Assembly (NCBI RefSeq): GCF_042186555.1
Contig: NC_133332.1
Location: 128,400,375 to 128,464,374, forward strand
Direction: 5' to 3'
Origin: Aquarana catesbeiana
Lineage: Eukaryota; Chordata; Amphibia; Anura; Ranidae
DNA length: 64,000 bases
Numbering within the stretch: position 1 is the first letter of the stretch; each line of letters starts with the position of its first letter. This document shows, piece by piece, positions 21,975 to 32,147 of the stretch. The notes under the pieces are model-generated. The model was not told the DNA's origin, did not search any database, and saw only the letters and a list, made by a program, of their open reading frames with translations. The translations under genes were made by a program, and so were the position numbers.

Positions 21975-22854
21975 ACCGCTTCTGGACCGCCCACTGTACA
22001 TCTGCTGCAACAGGGTGCAGGGTCCGCAAAATCACGTACCTGTATGTGATTTTGTGCACACAGTGCAGGAAACACCGCAGCGCACAGCGGGAGTCAATCC
22101 GTGGGTCTGGCACCCATAGTGGCCACTGCAAACCACAGATCATTCACAGGAGACACGGCAAGGCACACCGCTGATCTGTCAGTGAGGAAAAGAGAGATCT
22201 TCTGTCTTCCAAGCTGAAACACGATCTCTGTTTTCCTCCAGTGTAACACCCCCCCACAGTTAGAAAGCACCTCCCAGGACACACTTAACCCCTTGATCAC
22301 CCCTATTGTTAAATCCTTCTCTACCAGTGTCATTTATACAGGGATCACTGTATTGGTGTTACTGGTCCCTGAAAAGTGTCACTTAGGGTTAGATTTGTCC
22401 ACCACAATGTCACAGTCCTGCTAAAAATCAGTGATCGCCGCCATTACTAGTAGAAAAAAAAATAAAAATGCCATAAATCTAACCCATAGTTTGTAGACGC
22501 GATAACTTTTGCACAAACTAATCAATAAATGCTTATTATGATTTTTTTTTTAACAAAAATATGTAGCAGAATATATATTGGCCTAAACTGGGAATGTTTT
22601 ATAGCAGAAAGTAAGGAATATTGTTTTTTATTCAAAATTGCTGCTCTTTTTTGTTCATAGCGCAAAAAAATAAAAACTGCAGAGGTGATCAAATGCCACA
22701 AAAGAAAGCTCTATTTGTGGGAAAAAGAAGACATCAATTTTATTTTGGTACAGCGTCGCATGACCGCGCAATTGTCAGTTAAAGCAATGCAGCGCCGTAT
22801 CACAAAAAATGGCCTGGTCAGGAAGTGAGTAAAACCTTCTGGGGCTGAAGTTGT
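21975..22854 (+). mobile_element. 880-bp TA-inserting MITE (family of 60565-61427)
   Basis: Left end ACCGCTTCTGGACCGCC, right end GGGGCTGAAGTTGT, against family ends ACCACTTCAGCCCC. TA flanks both sides (21973-21974, 22855-22856). Removing the element and one TA joins L1 RT codons in frame (MSL then INTYGSFSGF). Internal landmarks shared with the copies at 45290, 60283 and 60565 are ATGTAGCAGAAT, AAGAAAGCTCTATTTGTGGG and a GTACAG-GCATGACCG block. No ORF. I associate this repeat with ranid frogs from memory. Confidence 0.85.
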
Positions 22855-24314
22855 TAATTAACACATATGGCTCTTTTTCAGGATTTACAATAAATTGAGA
22901 AAAGTCAGTTATTTTACCTGTAGACCCCCTGGTGACTGATCTACCAATATCTGCATCTCAAATAGCTGTAGTCTCTACATTTAAATATCTAGGTGTTCAA
23001 GTTACTTTACAAGTGAATGCATATGTGGAGAGTCTAGCTCCACTACTTAAACATTTTAAACAAGTGGGGAAAATTTGAAGTAAGTTACCTTTAACAGTAG
23101 TCAGCAGAGCCAATCTAATAAAGATGGTTTGGATGCCACAACTACTATATTTTCTACATAATAGTCATGTATGGTTGCCTCATAAATTTTTTAGACAAGT
23201 AGATACCTTGTTTAGAGATCTTATCTGGAGATTGCGGTTGCCTAAGGATGAAGGAGGTTTAGCTGTTCCCAAAGCCAGACTATATTATCTGGCATTACAA
23301 CTTCAGCAACAATTGGAATGGTATAGATCGTGAGGACCCCATACAGCAAATTATATTTAGTATATTAGTAAATGATGCTTTCCCATATTTCATTTAATTC
23401 ATAAAATGTGGACTACTGTGCATCAAGATACTTTACATGAGGAATATACTCAATATATGCCTATATGAAAAAATATACAATTACCTGAGGTAGCAAAACT
23501 TAAAAATTAAGATTTATGGAAAAGGGCCGGTATTGAGTTACTTCATCAACTTTATGATAATGAGATTTTACAACCATTTGATAAATTGGCAGAGAAATAT
23601 CATTTGTCTAATAAATTATTTTTTTCAATACCTACAGTTACGGCATGCATTGCAGAGTCAGGCTACAGCTTTTTCTATTGAAATATAATCCATCTTTAAT
23701 CTCAACTATGGCAGTAACTATAAGATGCTCCAAACACGGACTTATTGGGGATATATATTCTTCATTACAAAGGACAGTCAGAGTTAAGACACAAGATGGT
23801 AGTTTTAGATGGTGGCGTAGAGACTTGGAGATTCTTACTGACGAGGAGTGGGGGCAAGCTTTGAAGAACTTATTCAGAGTGTCATTATCTTCCGCACAGT
23901 GTCTGACTCGGTTATTCATTATTCATAGATCCCACTATACTCCCTTAAAGCTACATCATTCCTGGGGTAAATCAACCACATTAAACTGCCCAAGGTGTAC
24001 TAATGACACGGGTACACTTATACATATGTTGTGACGATGTCCCAAATTGCATTACTACTGGGAGTGTGTATTTGATACTTTAAATACCCTATGTTCTACA
24101 CAGTTTCAGTCTGACCTAAAAATAGCATTGCTAGGAATTGTAACGGAAGACATTCTCCTGGTTGAAATGCATGTGACGTGTATATAGATCAAGATGGATA
24201 TAGATCACGTGTATATAGATAAGATCTATGTATATAGCATGTAAGCTTATACTACCAAAGATGTTTAGGAAAGTTAATAATAAGATAGATCTTTGGAGGG
24301 AGATAATTGTATAT

Positions 24315-25469
24315 GACATGTGCACACTGAAATATTTCGTTTCGGAAATTCGTTTTCACCTGAAAAATAATTTTAGTTAGTCCCAAAATTAATTTTGTTT
24401 TTCGTTAAATATTGCATTCGTCTGAAAATCCAAATTAATTAAGGTTGAATCTGTCATTGAAGGCTTATGGTGTCTGTCGAATGTTCAAAGAAGATTCGAC
24501 AGAGCAGCTAAACTGTACGACGCCGTATAGTTTAGCTGCTCCGTCGAATCTTCTCAGAACTTTCAACAGACACCATAAGCCAAAGATTCAACGTTTGTAT
24601 GTTTTTCGCTGCTTTGACAAATCTTCGACGTTCATGTTGAATGTATATAGTGCAAACAGAAAATGGACTTGTGATAGTGATCACTGATCAGACAGGTAAC
24701 AAGATAGGGTATATAGAATCTATATAGAATCTCAATCTATAATATAGAATCTATAATAATAAATCACCCCCCCCCCATCACAACACTAGCAACACTAGTA
24801 TCACTATCAAGTTCACAACACTAAAACAATAGTAGCAGGTTATTATGAAAAAGTTAAGTTGAACTGTAGCTTGCTTCACTATTGTTCTGCTGCTGTGCTT
24901 CTGTTTAATTGCTAAATAATTCAGGTTCTCTGACAAACGGACCAGCTAAAATTGACTGTCTTCTGAAATGGTTCAGTGTGTGTGTCTCTCTCTGCTAGCA
25001 AATCGTAAATGAAAGTAAGTTGGCTGTACGTGTGTACTTAGTTCTAGCTATTTTACTGCTCTTCCTCTTTGGTTACAATCAGCCAATAACATTCATCATC
25101 ATCATCATTATTTTTATTTTACTTCCCCCACCCAATTCCAGCAGTGATCTTTTCTCCCCTATGTCGAATCTTTTCTCTCTAAGTCGAATCTTTTCTCTTT
25201 ATGTAGAATAATCTTGGACTAATAGAGTTAAGGTTAGGCACATTCGACCACAGGTTTGATGGACACAGATTGTTATTGTCAGCATCATGTCAAATCTCCT
25301 GTCTATATCAAACTGTTGTAGCAACAAAAACAAAAATAAAGCATTTGTTTATGTCGGATCTTTTTCGTTTTTTCGGATTCTGCACTTTTGTTATCATTTG
25401 TTAAAACAATAATGAAAATACCTGAAATTCGGACGAAAATGCATTCGGACGAAAACGAATGCACATGTC
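24315..25469. mobile_element. inverted-repeat element with GACATGTGCA ends
   Basis: GACATGTGCA (24315-24324) and TGCACATGTC (25460-25469) are perfect 10-bp inverted ends. Just inside, both ends are rich in TTCG/CGAAA words (TTCGTTTCGGAAATTCG at 24340; GGACGAAAACGAAT at 25447). The same TTCG-rich style and a GCACATGTCTA end occur at 32940-33945. No ORF of note. A 60-bp-arm hairpin is inside. Confidence 0.65.
24444..24593. repeat. long near-perfect hairpin
   Basis: Arms of about 60 bp (24462-24521 and 24522-24581) pair with roughly eight mismatches: GGCTTATGGTGTCTGT against ACAGACACCATAAGCC, and GAAGATTCGACAGAGCAGC against GCTGCTCCGTCGAATCTTC. The outer words GTTGAATCT and AGATTCAAC extend it. 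A transcript would fold like a microRNA precursor, but expression is unknown. Confidence 0.8.
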
Positions 25470-25759
25470 TAATATCTACAGTAGCTCACAAAAGTGAGTA
25501 CACCCCTCACATTTTTGTAAATATTTTATTATATCTTTTCATGTGACAACCCTGAAGAAATGACACTTTGCTACTATGTAAAGTAGTGAGTGTGCAGCTT
25601 GTATAACAGATTTGCTGCCCCTTCAAAATAACTCAACACACAGCCATTAATGTCAAAACCGCTGGCAACAAAAGTGAGTACACCCGTAAGTGAAAATGTC
25701 CAAATTGGGCCCAAAGTGTCAATATTTTGTGTGGCCACCATTATTTTCCAGCACAGCCT

Positions 25760-26853
25760 TAACCCTGTTGGGCAAGGAGTTCACCAGAGCTTCACAGATT
25801 GCCACTGGAGTCATCTTCCACTCCTCCATAAAGACATCATGGAGCTGGTGGATGTTAGCTTGAGGATGCCCCACAGATGCTCAATAGGGTTTAGGTCTGG
25901 AGACATGCTTGGCCAATCAATCACCTTTACCTCCAGCTTCTTTAGCAAGGCAGTGGTCATCTTGGAGGTGTGTTTGGGGTCGTTATCATGTTGGAATACT
26001 GCCCTGCGGCCCAGTCTCTGAGGGAAGGGGGATCATGCTCTGCTTCAGTATGTCACAGTGCTTGTTGGAATTCATGGTTCCCTCAATGAACTGTAGCTCC
26101 CCAGTGCTGGCAGCACTCATGCAGCCCTAGACCTTGACACTCCCACCACCATGCTTAACTGTAGGCAAGACACACTTTGTACTCCTCACCTGGTTGCCGC
26201 CACACACGCTTGACACCATCTGAACCAAATACGTTTATCTTTGTCTCATCAGACCACAAGATATGGTTCCAGTAATGTATGTCCTTAATCTGCTTGTCTT
26301 CAGAAAACTGTTTGCAGGCTTTCTTGTGCATCATCTTTAGAAGAGTCTTCCTTCTGGGACAACAGCCATGCAGACCAATTTGATGCAGTGTGCGGTATAT
26401 TGTCTGAGCACTGACAGGCTGACCCCCCACCCCTTCAACCTCTGCAGCAATGCTGGCAGCACTCATACATCTATTTCCTAAAGACAACCTCTGGATATGA
26501 TGCTGAGCATGTGCACTCAACTTTTTGGGTCTACCTGGGCAAGGCCTGTTTTGAGTGGAACCTGTCCTGTTAAACCACTGTATGGTCTTAGCCACCATGC
26601 TGCAGCTAAGTTTCAGGGTCTTGGCAATCTTCTTATAGCCTAGGCCAGTGATGGCGAACCTTGGTGCTCCAGATGTTTTGGAACTACTTTTCCCATGATG
26701 CTCCACTACACTGAGTGCATGAGCATCATGGGAAATGTAGTTCCAAAACATCTGGGGTGCCAAGGTTCGCCATCACTGGCCTAGGCCATCTTTATGTAGA
26801 GCAACAATTCTTTTTTTCAGATCCTCAGAGAGTTCTTTGCCATGAGGTGCCAT
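25760..26853 (-). pseudogene. Tc1 transposase, frameshifted
   Basis: Tc1 transposase binds the inverted repeats through two helix-turn-helix domains and cuts with a DDE/DDD nuclease. ATG at 26853 (reverse) starts MAPHGKELSEDLKKRIVALH; the frame is entered by a 141-bp MITE (plus TA) and continues as KKIAKTLKLSCSMVAK, then PGRPKKLSAHAQ (the GRPR-like linker), ILWSDETKINVFG (first catalytic Asp) and stops at 26155. The second catalytic region (FQHD block) lies near 25985-26010 in another frame. About 340 aa are normal; at least two frameshifts prevent function. Confidence 0.85.
26643..26781. mobile_element. 139-bp palindromic MITE in the transposase gene
   Basis: GGCCAGTGATGGCGAACC and GGTTCGCCATCACTGGCC are perfect inverted ends; nearly the whole element is a palindrome around CTACACTGAGTGCATGAG. 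TA flanks both sides (26641-26642, 26782-26783). Removing 141 bp leaves the transposase codons for DGLG-KKIAK in frame. Confidence 0.9.
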
Positions 26854-27207
26854 GTTGAACTTCGTGACCAGTATGAGAGAGTGAGAGTGATAACACCAAA
26901 CTTAACACACCTGCTCCCCATTCACCCCTGAGACCTTGTAACACTAATGAGTCACCTGACACCGGGGAGGGAAAATGGCTAATTGGGCCCAATTTGGACA
27001 TTTTCACTTAGAGTTGTACTCACTTTTCTCACCAGCGGTGTGTTGGGTTATTTTGAGGGGAGAGCAAATTTACACTGTTATACAAGCTGTACACTCACTA
27101 CTTTGCATTGTAGCAAAGTGTCATTTCTTCAGTGTTGTCACATGAAAAGATATAATAAAATATTTACAAACATGTGAGGGGTGTACTCACTTTTGTGAGA
27201 TATTGTA

Positions 27208-28011
27208 TGTCGATAAGGTGTAGTAATTAAATTGAATACAATGTTTGGTTTTATATTGTTGTTAGCCTCATGTAGGAAGAATGTAATTACTAAACTTGAT
27301 GTGATAAAAGGCCTTAAGCAATAGCAAGTATAATCTGGAAGGCGCAAAAAATGTTTATTTATTTATTTTTTTCATTGTTGTTGTTTGGTAGGGTTGTTCG
27401 GTAAATTGGAAATTAAATAAAAAACTACTTGATCCTTTTTTTTTTTTTTAAGGTAACAAATGCTTTAAGCGTTATTTAATATGGGGTCATATGAATTGCT
27501 GGGATTGCAAAAGATCTGGGGCATCCTGAAGAGAAAAAGGTTGTGGACAAGAGATAAAACCAACCACCAGTGGTTGAAATCAGGCTGGGGCTCACAAAAT
27601 CCGAGGACCCCTTCGGGAGACTAGGGTCTTGCATTGTCCACAACTGTGTCACTTATCTCTACATTCACTTATCTCTATATATATATATATATATATTTTA
27701 CTATTTGTAAAGATTTGCATGTTTGAAACCACTTACTGTGGTCTGACTCACTATCCATGCTAGAAGTTTTTTTTCCAAGCATCATTTACTCGTTCAGTTA
27801 AATAAAGCTTTCTAAGATTTTTTTTGAGCTTCCCCCTGCTAGTTTGAGGCAATGTCCATGTGTTCTTGAACTTGGCTTCATGTTGAAATACTGCCCTCTT
27901 CAACCTTATTCACCCCCTTGATTTCAATCATGCCTGCCCTTTCCCTCCTTTACTCCAGACTGTACATAATAACCACTTCAAAACTGGGCCAATTCTGACA
28001 TTTCTCATATA
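27208..28011. other. unassigned; perhaps 3' end of the preceding L1
   Basis: No gene seen. It follows the Tc1 element where the interrupted L1 would continue. A (TA) run at 27676-27696 and a poly(T) at 27438 are present. Confidence 0.3.
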
Positions 28012-29599
28012 CAGTTGTGCTCATAAGTTTACATACCCTAGCAGAATGTATGATTTCTTGGCCCTTTTTCAGAGAATATGAATGATAAACACAAAAACTT
28101 TTCTTTCACTCTTGGTTAGTGTTTGGCTGAAGCCATTTATTTTCAATCAACTGTGTTTACTCTTTTTAAATCATAATCACAACAAAAACTACCCAAATGA
28201 CCCTGATCAAAAGTTTACATACCCCAGTTCTTAATACCATGTATTGCCCCCTTTAACATCAATGATAGCTTGAAGTCTTTTGTGGTATTTGTGGATGAGT
28301 CTGTTTATCTTCTCAGATGGTAAAGCTGCCCATTGCTCTTGGCAAGAAACCCTCCAGTTCCTGTAAATTCTTTGGCTGTCTTGTATGAACTGCACGTTTG
28401 AGATTTACCCAGAGTGGCTCGATGATATTCCAGTCCAGAACCTTCACTTTATTCTGCTGTAGTAAATAACAGATTGACTTGGCCTTGTGGTATGGATCAT
28501 GGTCATGTTGAAATGTCCACGTACGTCCCATGCGCAGCTTCCTGGCTGATGAATGCAAATGTTCCTCCAGTGTTTTTTGATACTGCATTCATCTTGTCAT
28601 CAATTTTGACCAAATTTCCTGTGCCTTTGTGGCTCACACATCCCCAAAACATCAGCGATCCACCTCCATGCTTCACAGTAGGAATGGTGTACCTTTCATC
28701 ATAGGCCTTGTTGACTCCTCTACAAATGTAGTGTTTATGGTTGTGGCCAAAAAGCTCAATATTGGTCTCATCACTCCAAATGACTTTGTGCCAGAAGGTT
28801 TGAGGCTTGTCTCTGTGCTGTTTGGTGTATTGTACGTGGGATACTTTGTGACATTTGTGTAGTAATGACTTTCTTTTTGTGACTCCACCATGCAGCCCAT
28901 CTTTCTCTCCTCCTTATTGTGCCTCCTTGTTGTGCATCTTGAAACAGTCACACCACATGTTTTCAGAGAGAGAAGTTATTTGTGGGTTTTTCTTTGCATC
29001 CCGAACAATTTTCTTGGCAGTTGTGGCTGAAATTTCTGTTGGTCTACCTGACCATGGTTTGGTTTCAACAGAACCCCTAATTTTCCACTTCTTGATTAGA
29101 GTTTGAACAGCTGATTGGCATTCTCAGTTTCTTGGATGTCTTTTTATATCCCTTTCCTCTTTTATACAGTTCAACTACCTTTTCCCGCAGATCCTGTGAT
29201 AATTCTTTTGCTTTGCCCATGACTCAGAATCCAGAAAGGTCAGTACGGCAATGGATGAAAGATGCAAGGGTCTGTCAGGAGTCCAGAAACTCATTTACCT
29301 TTTATATACACACACACTAATTACAAGGAAATGGATCACAGGTGAGGATATTTACCTTTAAAAGCCATTCAAACTCTTTTGTGTCAACTTGTGTGCATGT
29401 TATCAGGCCAAAATCATCAGGGTATTTAAAATTTTGGGTAGAGGAGTAAAAAGTAAACACACTTGATTTATAATAAATGGCTTCAGTCAAACACTAACCA
29501 TGAGTGAAATAAAAAGTTTTGTGTTATCATTCATATTCTCTGAAAATGGACAAGAAATCCTAAATTCTGCAAGGGTATGTAAACTTATGAGCACAACTA
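28012..29599 (-). mobile_element. Tc1-type DNA transposon B (different family)
   Basis: Left CAGTTGTGCTCATAAGTTTA and right TAAACTTATGAGCACAACT are inverted ends next to TA. Second internal copies of the AAGTTTACATACC word (28213) fit the usual long Tc1 repeats. The transposase is reverse-strand and decayed. Confidence 0.9.
28313..29220 (-). pseudogene. Tc1 transposase of element B, decayed
   Basis: Reverse ATG at 29220 opens MGKAKELSQDLREKVVELYK, a Tc1 start. The middle (VIWSDETNIELFGHN, about 28790-28750) carries the first catalytic Asp. The end (FQHDHDPYHKAKS, 28480) carries the second Asp, followed by LDWNIIEPLWVNLKRAV, the usual [12 protein letters not shown] region changed. Coding text needs at least two frames, so it is inactive. 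Confidence 0.85.
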
Positions 29600-29634
29600 T
29601 ATATATATATATATAAATAAATAAATAAATAGAC

Positions 29635-30234
29635 ATCAGGTGGGTTACCCTCTTCTCTTTCAATCTTTGTTCAATCAAGGCACCGTCAAGGTGGACTCCC
29701 AACCTTCCACCGCAAATAATTAGGAAAAATGCGAGGAACGCTGCTTTGATGCAAAAAGTGTCCTTTTACTGAAAATCCTTCATTACATAGTTCAAATGCA
29801 AGCAAGCCACTGTACAGTTCCGAGCGCAATCCGCTCTTCGTCAGGCTTTTCTGGCTGTGTGTGAAAAGCCAAACCACATCATGTTCTCTTATCCACACCC
29901 AGTCCAGTTCACACCTGTGTTCACTTAAGTAATTACCATAAACAAACTACCTATACATATACAAATATTTAACCCCACTACATATAAATATTTGTATATG
30001 TATAGGTAGTTTGTTTATGGTAATTACTTATGTGAACACAGGTGTGAACTGGACTGGGTGTGGATAAGAGAACATGATGTGGTTTGGTTTTTCACACACA
30101 TCCAGAAAAGCCTGACGAAGAGTGGATTGCGCTCGGAACTGTACAGTGGCTTGCTTGCATTTGAACTATGTAATGAAGGATTTTCAGTAAAAGGACACTT
30201 TTTGCATCAAAGCATCGTTCCTCGCATTTTTCCT
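29635..30234. mobile_element. foldback element with two 250-bp arms
   Basis: 29722-29971 is an almost perfect reverse complement of 29985-30234; the loop is 13 bp (ACCCCACTACATA region). Both arms therefore encode the same short frame (WIREHDVVW...). An unpaired tail (29635-29721) lies outside the left arm. Arms include GCCTGACGAAGAGTGGATTG and GCGCTCGGAACTG. TA-rich microsatellites flank both sides, hiding any target duplication. Confidence 0.85.
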
Positions 30235-30680
30235 ATATATATATACACACATACACACACAGATTAAACAGGAGTGCAGTTATCTTGTCTGTAAGATAAG
30301 CCTCAATGAGCACATATGTGGAACTCTGGAATTAAGGCATCCTGTAGTATTAAATTGTCCACTAGATGGGGAAAAGAGTACTTGAATATGGTTAATGAGG
30401 AGTACTGGCATCCTGTAGTATTAAAATTGTCCACTAGCTGGGGAAAAAAAGTTCTTGAATATGGTAATGAGGAGTCCTTAAATCCTTCTCAGCTTGAAGC
30501 TATATAAATCAAACATGTTCAAATAATAAAAAAAAAAAAAAAATAAAAGATGAAACTGAAAAATCGAGAGACAAAAGAGGATAAAGGTTCCAATGACCAT
30601 TACTCAAAAGATTACATGGATTAGCCAGGCTCATTGCTGATTCTGTGTGTCTCTCTCTCACTCCTTGGAGATGGTATATT
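30235..30680. other. no gene seen; short direct duplication
   Basis: A roughly 90-bp duplication repeats CATCCTGTAGTATTAAA and CTTGAATATGG at 30338-30395 and 30408-30465. An A-run lies at 30528-30543. Otherwise nothing recognised. Confidence 0.4.
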
Positions 30681-31190
30681 CTATACTAGTGTAGGGCAAG
30701 GAGTGGAGGGTGGTCTGGGCATAACTTCAGCCTCCATAAGGCCCAGCTTGACCTCATAGTTCGCAAAAATTGTGGTTGCAGTATATGTGGAGCTGTTATG
30801 TGGAATAACCAACCTAAATAGGAATCCCCATCGATAGTGGATTCTTGCATCAGCAACCAGTAGTACAGTAATTCTTTTAGGTTTCCTGCATTTCTTTAAG
30901 TTTGCGGCATCTATGTAAGGTTGCTGGAGAGATATCAGAAAAAATTGCAATTTATTGACACTATTTTACATATTTCTAGGAATTTCTTCCTTGACTAGGA
31001 AATCATTTATTCATAATATGATGTCCCTAGGAGGCTTGCCAGGTGGACGCTTGGGATGAAGGGTCCTGTGAATTTGATCGATCGGTCTTGTTCTAGTCAG
31101 CGCATGGTAAATCCGTAACGGTTTCTGGAAAGCCACATATTTTAAGATTGCTTTGCCTATTGTGATTGTCTAAGTCTTCCACTTGTGATT
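30681..31190 (-). pseudogene. L1 ORF1 fragment, reverse strand
   Basis: On the reverse strand from about 31190 the text DLDNHNRQSNLKICGFPETV, then KRPPGKPPRDII near 31040, and ARIHYRWGFLFRLVIP at 30850-30800 match in order the RRM-like and C-terminal parts of L1 ORF1. Two frames are used. No ORF2 adjoins, so it is a fragment. Confidence 0.7.
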
Positions 31191-31614
31191 TTAAATGATG
31201 GAAAGCAGTGCTGTTTACTACATTTTGCTGTCTTGAAGCTGCAAAGTGGGAAATTTGAGTGTAGAGTGAAAAACAGTTTTGATTTTGATTGTTGGTTGCA
31301 GTTGTTTTTTTTCTTAATTGGGGTCTTTGCTTGCAGCTCCTTAAAACACCTTTTCTGTCACTTTTTGAATAGCATTTATATTTTCTTTCCTTCTTCAGTC
31401 TGCTAATTGAGAGGAGTAGTTAATTGGTCACAGGTGCTCCAGGTACTATATAACATCCTGTAGAACTCACTCTGAGCTTACCCACTCTGAACTTGAAGTG
31501 GTGAGGTAAAAACTGGAGTGTAAAACAGGAGATTATAACAGGGATCTTCTAACCTCTAAGTGACATCTACAATTTCCAGTTAGTAATAATAATATTGTAA
31601 CTGGAATAATGAGT
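31191..31614. other. unassigned
   Basis: No coding signal. The right part (about 31400-31560) could be the 5' end of the CR1 element that resumes after the solo LTR at 32143. Confidence 0.3.
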
Positions 31615-31619
31615 GCTAG

Positions 31620-32137
31620 TTTCAGGGATCAGCGGCAAGGAGACCAGGCACGTGGCTACACCCAGAAACTGAGACCAAACATATATATCCTTAAAGTGAT
31701 ATTTATTATTAGTGAACACACACCAATAAACATACACAGCAACCAGTGAAAACATAAACCACTCCAGCAAAGAACAAAAATAACTAATAAACCTAACTAC
31801 TAACTATATACAATATATGGGACAAAGGTAACAGGGATGCAAGGAAGGGAATCGTGACTGGGTACAAGAGCAGGGAGCAGGAGCAAGGCAGAGGGGTGCA
31901 GGGAGGATCAGGATACAGGAAGCACAAGGATCTGGTAGCAAGGGGGCAATCAACAGCACAGTGACATGCTGGGGGAAGGAAGGATCAGCCTTAAATATCC
32001 ACCTGGCAGCTGAACCCTGGTGTCACTGATCATTCCAGCCTGCTGGCTCTTAGAAGACACCTGCTGGTAGACACTGGAGCTGTAGCAAACAGCCCAGAGC
32101 AGCACAGTGCCACCAGCAGGTGAACTCAATCCTAACA
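31620..32137 (-). mobile_element. solo LTR-like element, reverse strand
   Basis: Flanked by a perfect 5-bp duplication GCTAG (31615-31619 and 32138-32142). On the reverse strand it starts TGTTAGGATTGAG, has GGATATTTAAGG (TATA-like, near 31992) and AATAAATATCAC (poly(A) signal-like, near 31700). The other end reads CCTGAAA rather than ...CA, so either the end has mutated or the class differs. Confidence 0.55.
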
Positions 32138-32147
32138 GCTAGCAAGG

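Larger units (their letters stand above)
19549..24310 (+). pseudogene. L1 ORF2 (endonuclease, RT, C-terminal zinc region), broken
   Basis: The endonuclease opens with GNIRGLSDPVKRQAMF near 19590, continues to VLANVYIPSPYP (19770-19912), and after a MITE shows WLIVGDFNNYLDPSLE (20350) and a degenerate SDH (LSNHSPLSLKL, near 20630). RT follows: NKTPGADGLPVE (21260), ESYRPISLLTSDVKLLAKVL (21405), ILSLDAAIAFDSIEWDFL (21600), then YMLMTR-frame text covering a YADD box near 21912. After the 880-bp MITE the text resumes at NTYGSFSGFTIN, and KYLGVQV and RANLIKMVWMPQLLYFL (23100-23160) follow. A CPRCTNDTGTLIHML block near 24000 is the C-terminal Cys/His motif. Stops are frequent. Confidence 0.8.
19549..24320 (+). 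mobile_element. second forward Tx1/L1-type LINE (ORF2)
   Basis: Endonuclease, RT and C-terminal parts of an ORF2 follow in order between 19549 and about 24310. It is split by MITEs at about 19949-20345 and 21975-22854, and its 3' part is separated from a possible remnant (27208 onward) by further elements. No ORF1 was recognised directly upstream, so the copy is 5'-truncated or its ORF1 lost. Confidence 0.75.
25479..27205 (-). mobile_element. Tc1-type DNA transposon A
   Basis: Ends CAGTAGCTCACAAAAGTGAG and CTCACTTTTGTGAGATATTG lie between TA dinucleotides (25477-25478 and 27206-27207). The inverted repeats run about 200 bp and include a second copy of the GTGAGTACACCC word near 25672 and its complement near 27010. 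The transposase gene is on the reverse strand and dead. Family level is certain; I do not name the subfamily. Confidence 0.9.

Noticed and set aside
28673..28951. 92-residue reverse ORF in Tc1 element B
   Set aside because: Shadow frame; the real transposase text (VIWSDETNIELFGHN) is in another frame of the same strand.
29722..30234. Two divergently transcribed copies of one small gene
   Set aside because: The identical ORFs are simply the two arms of a palindrome; no promoter or homology.
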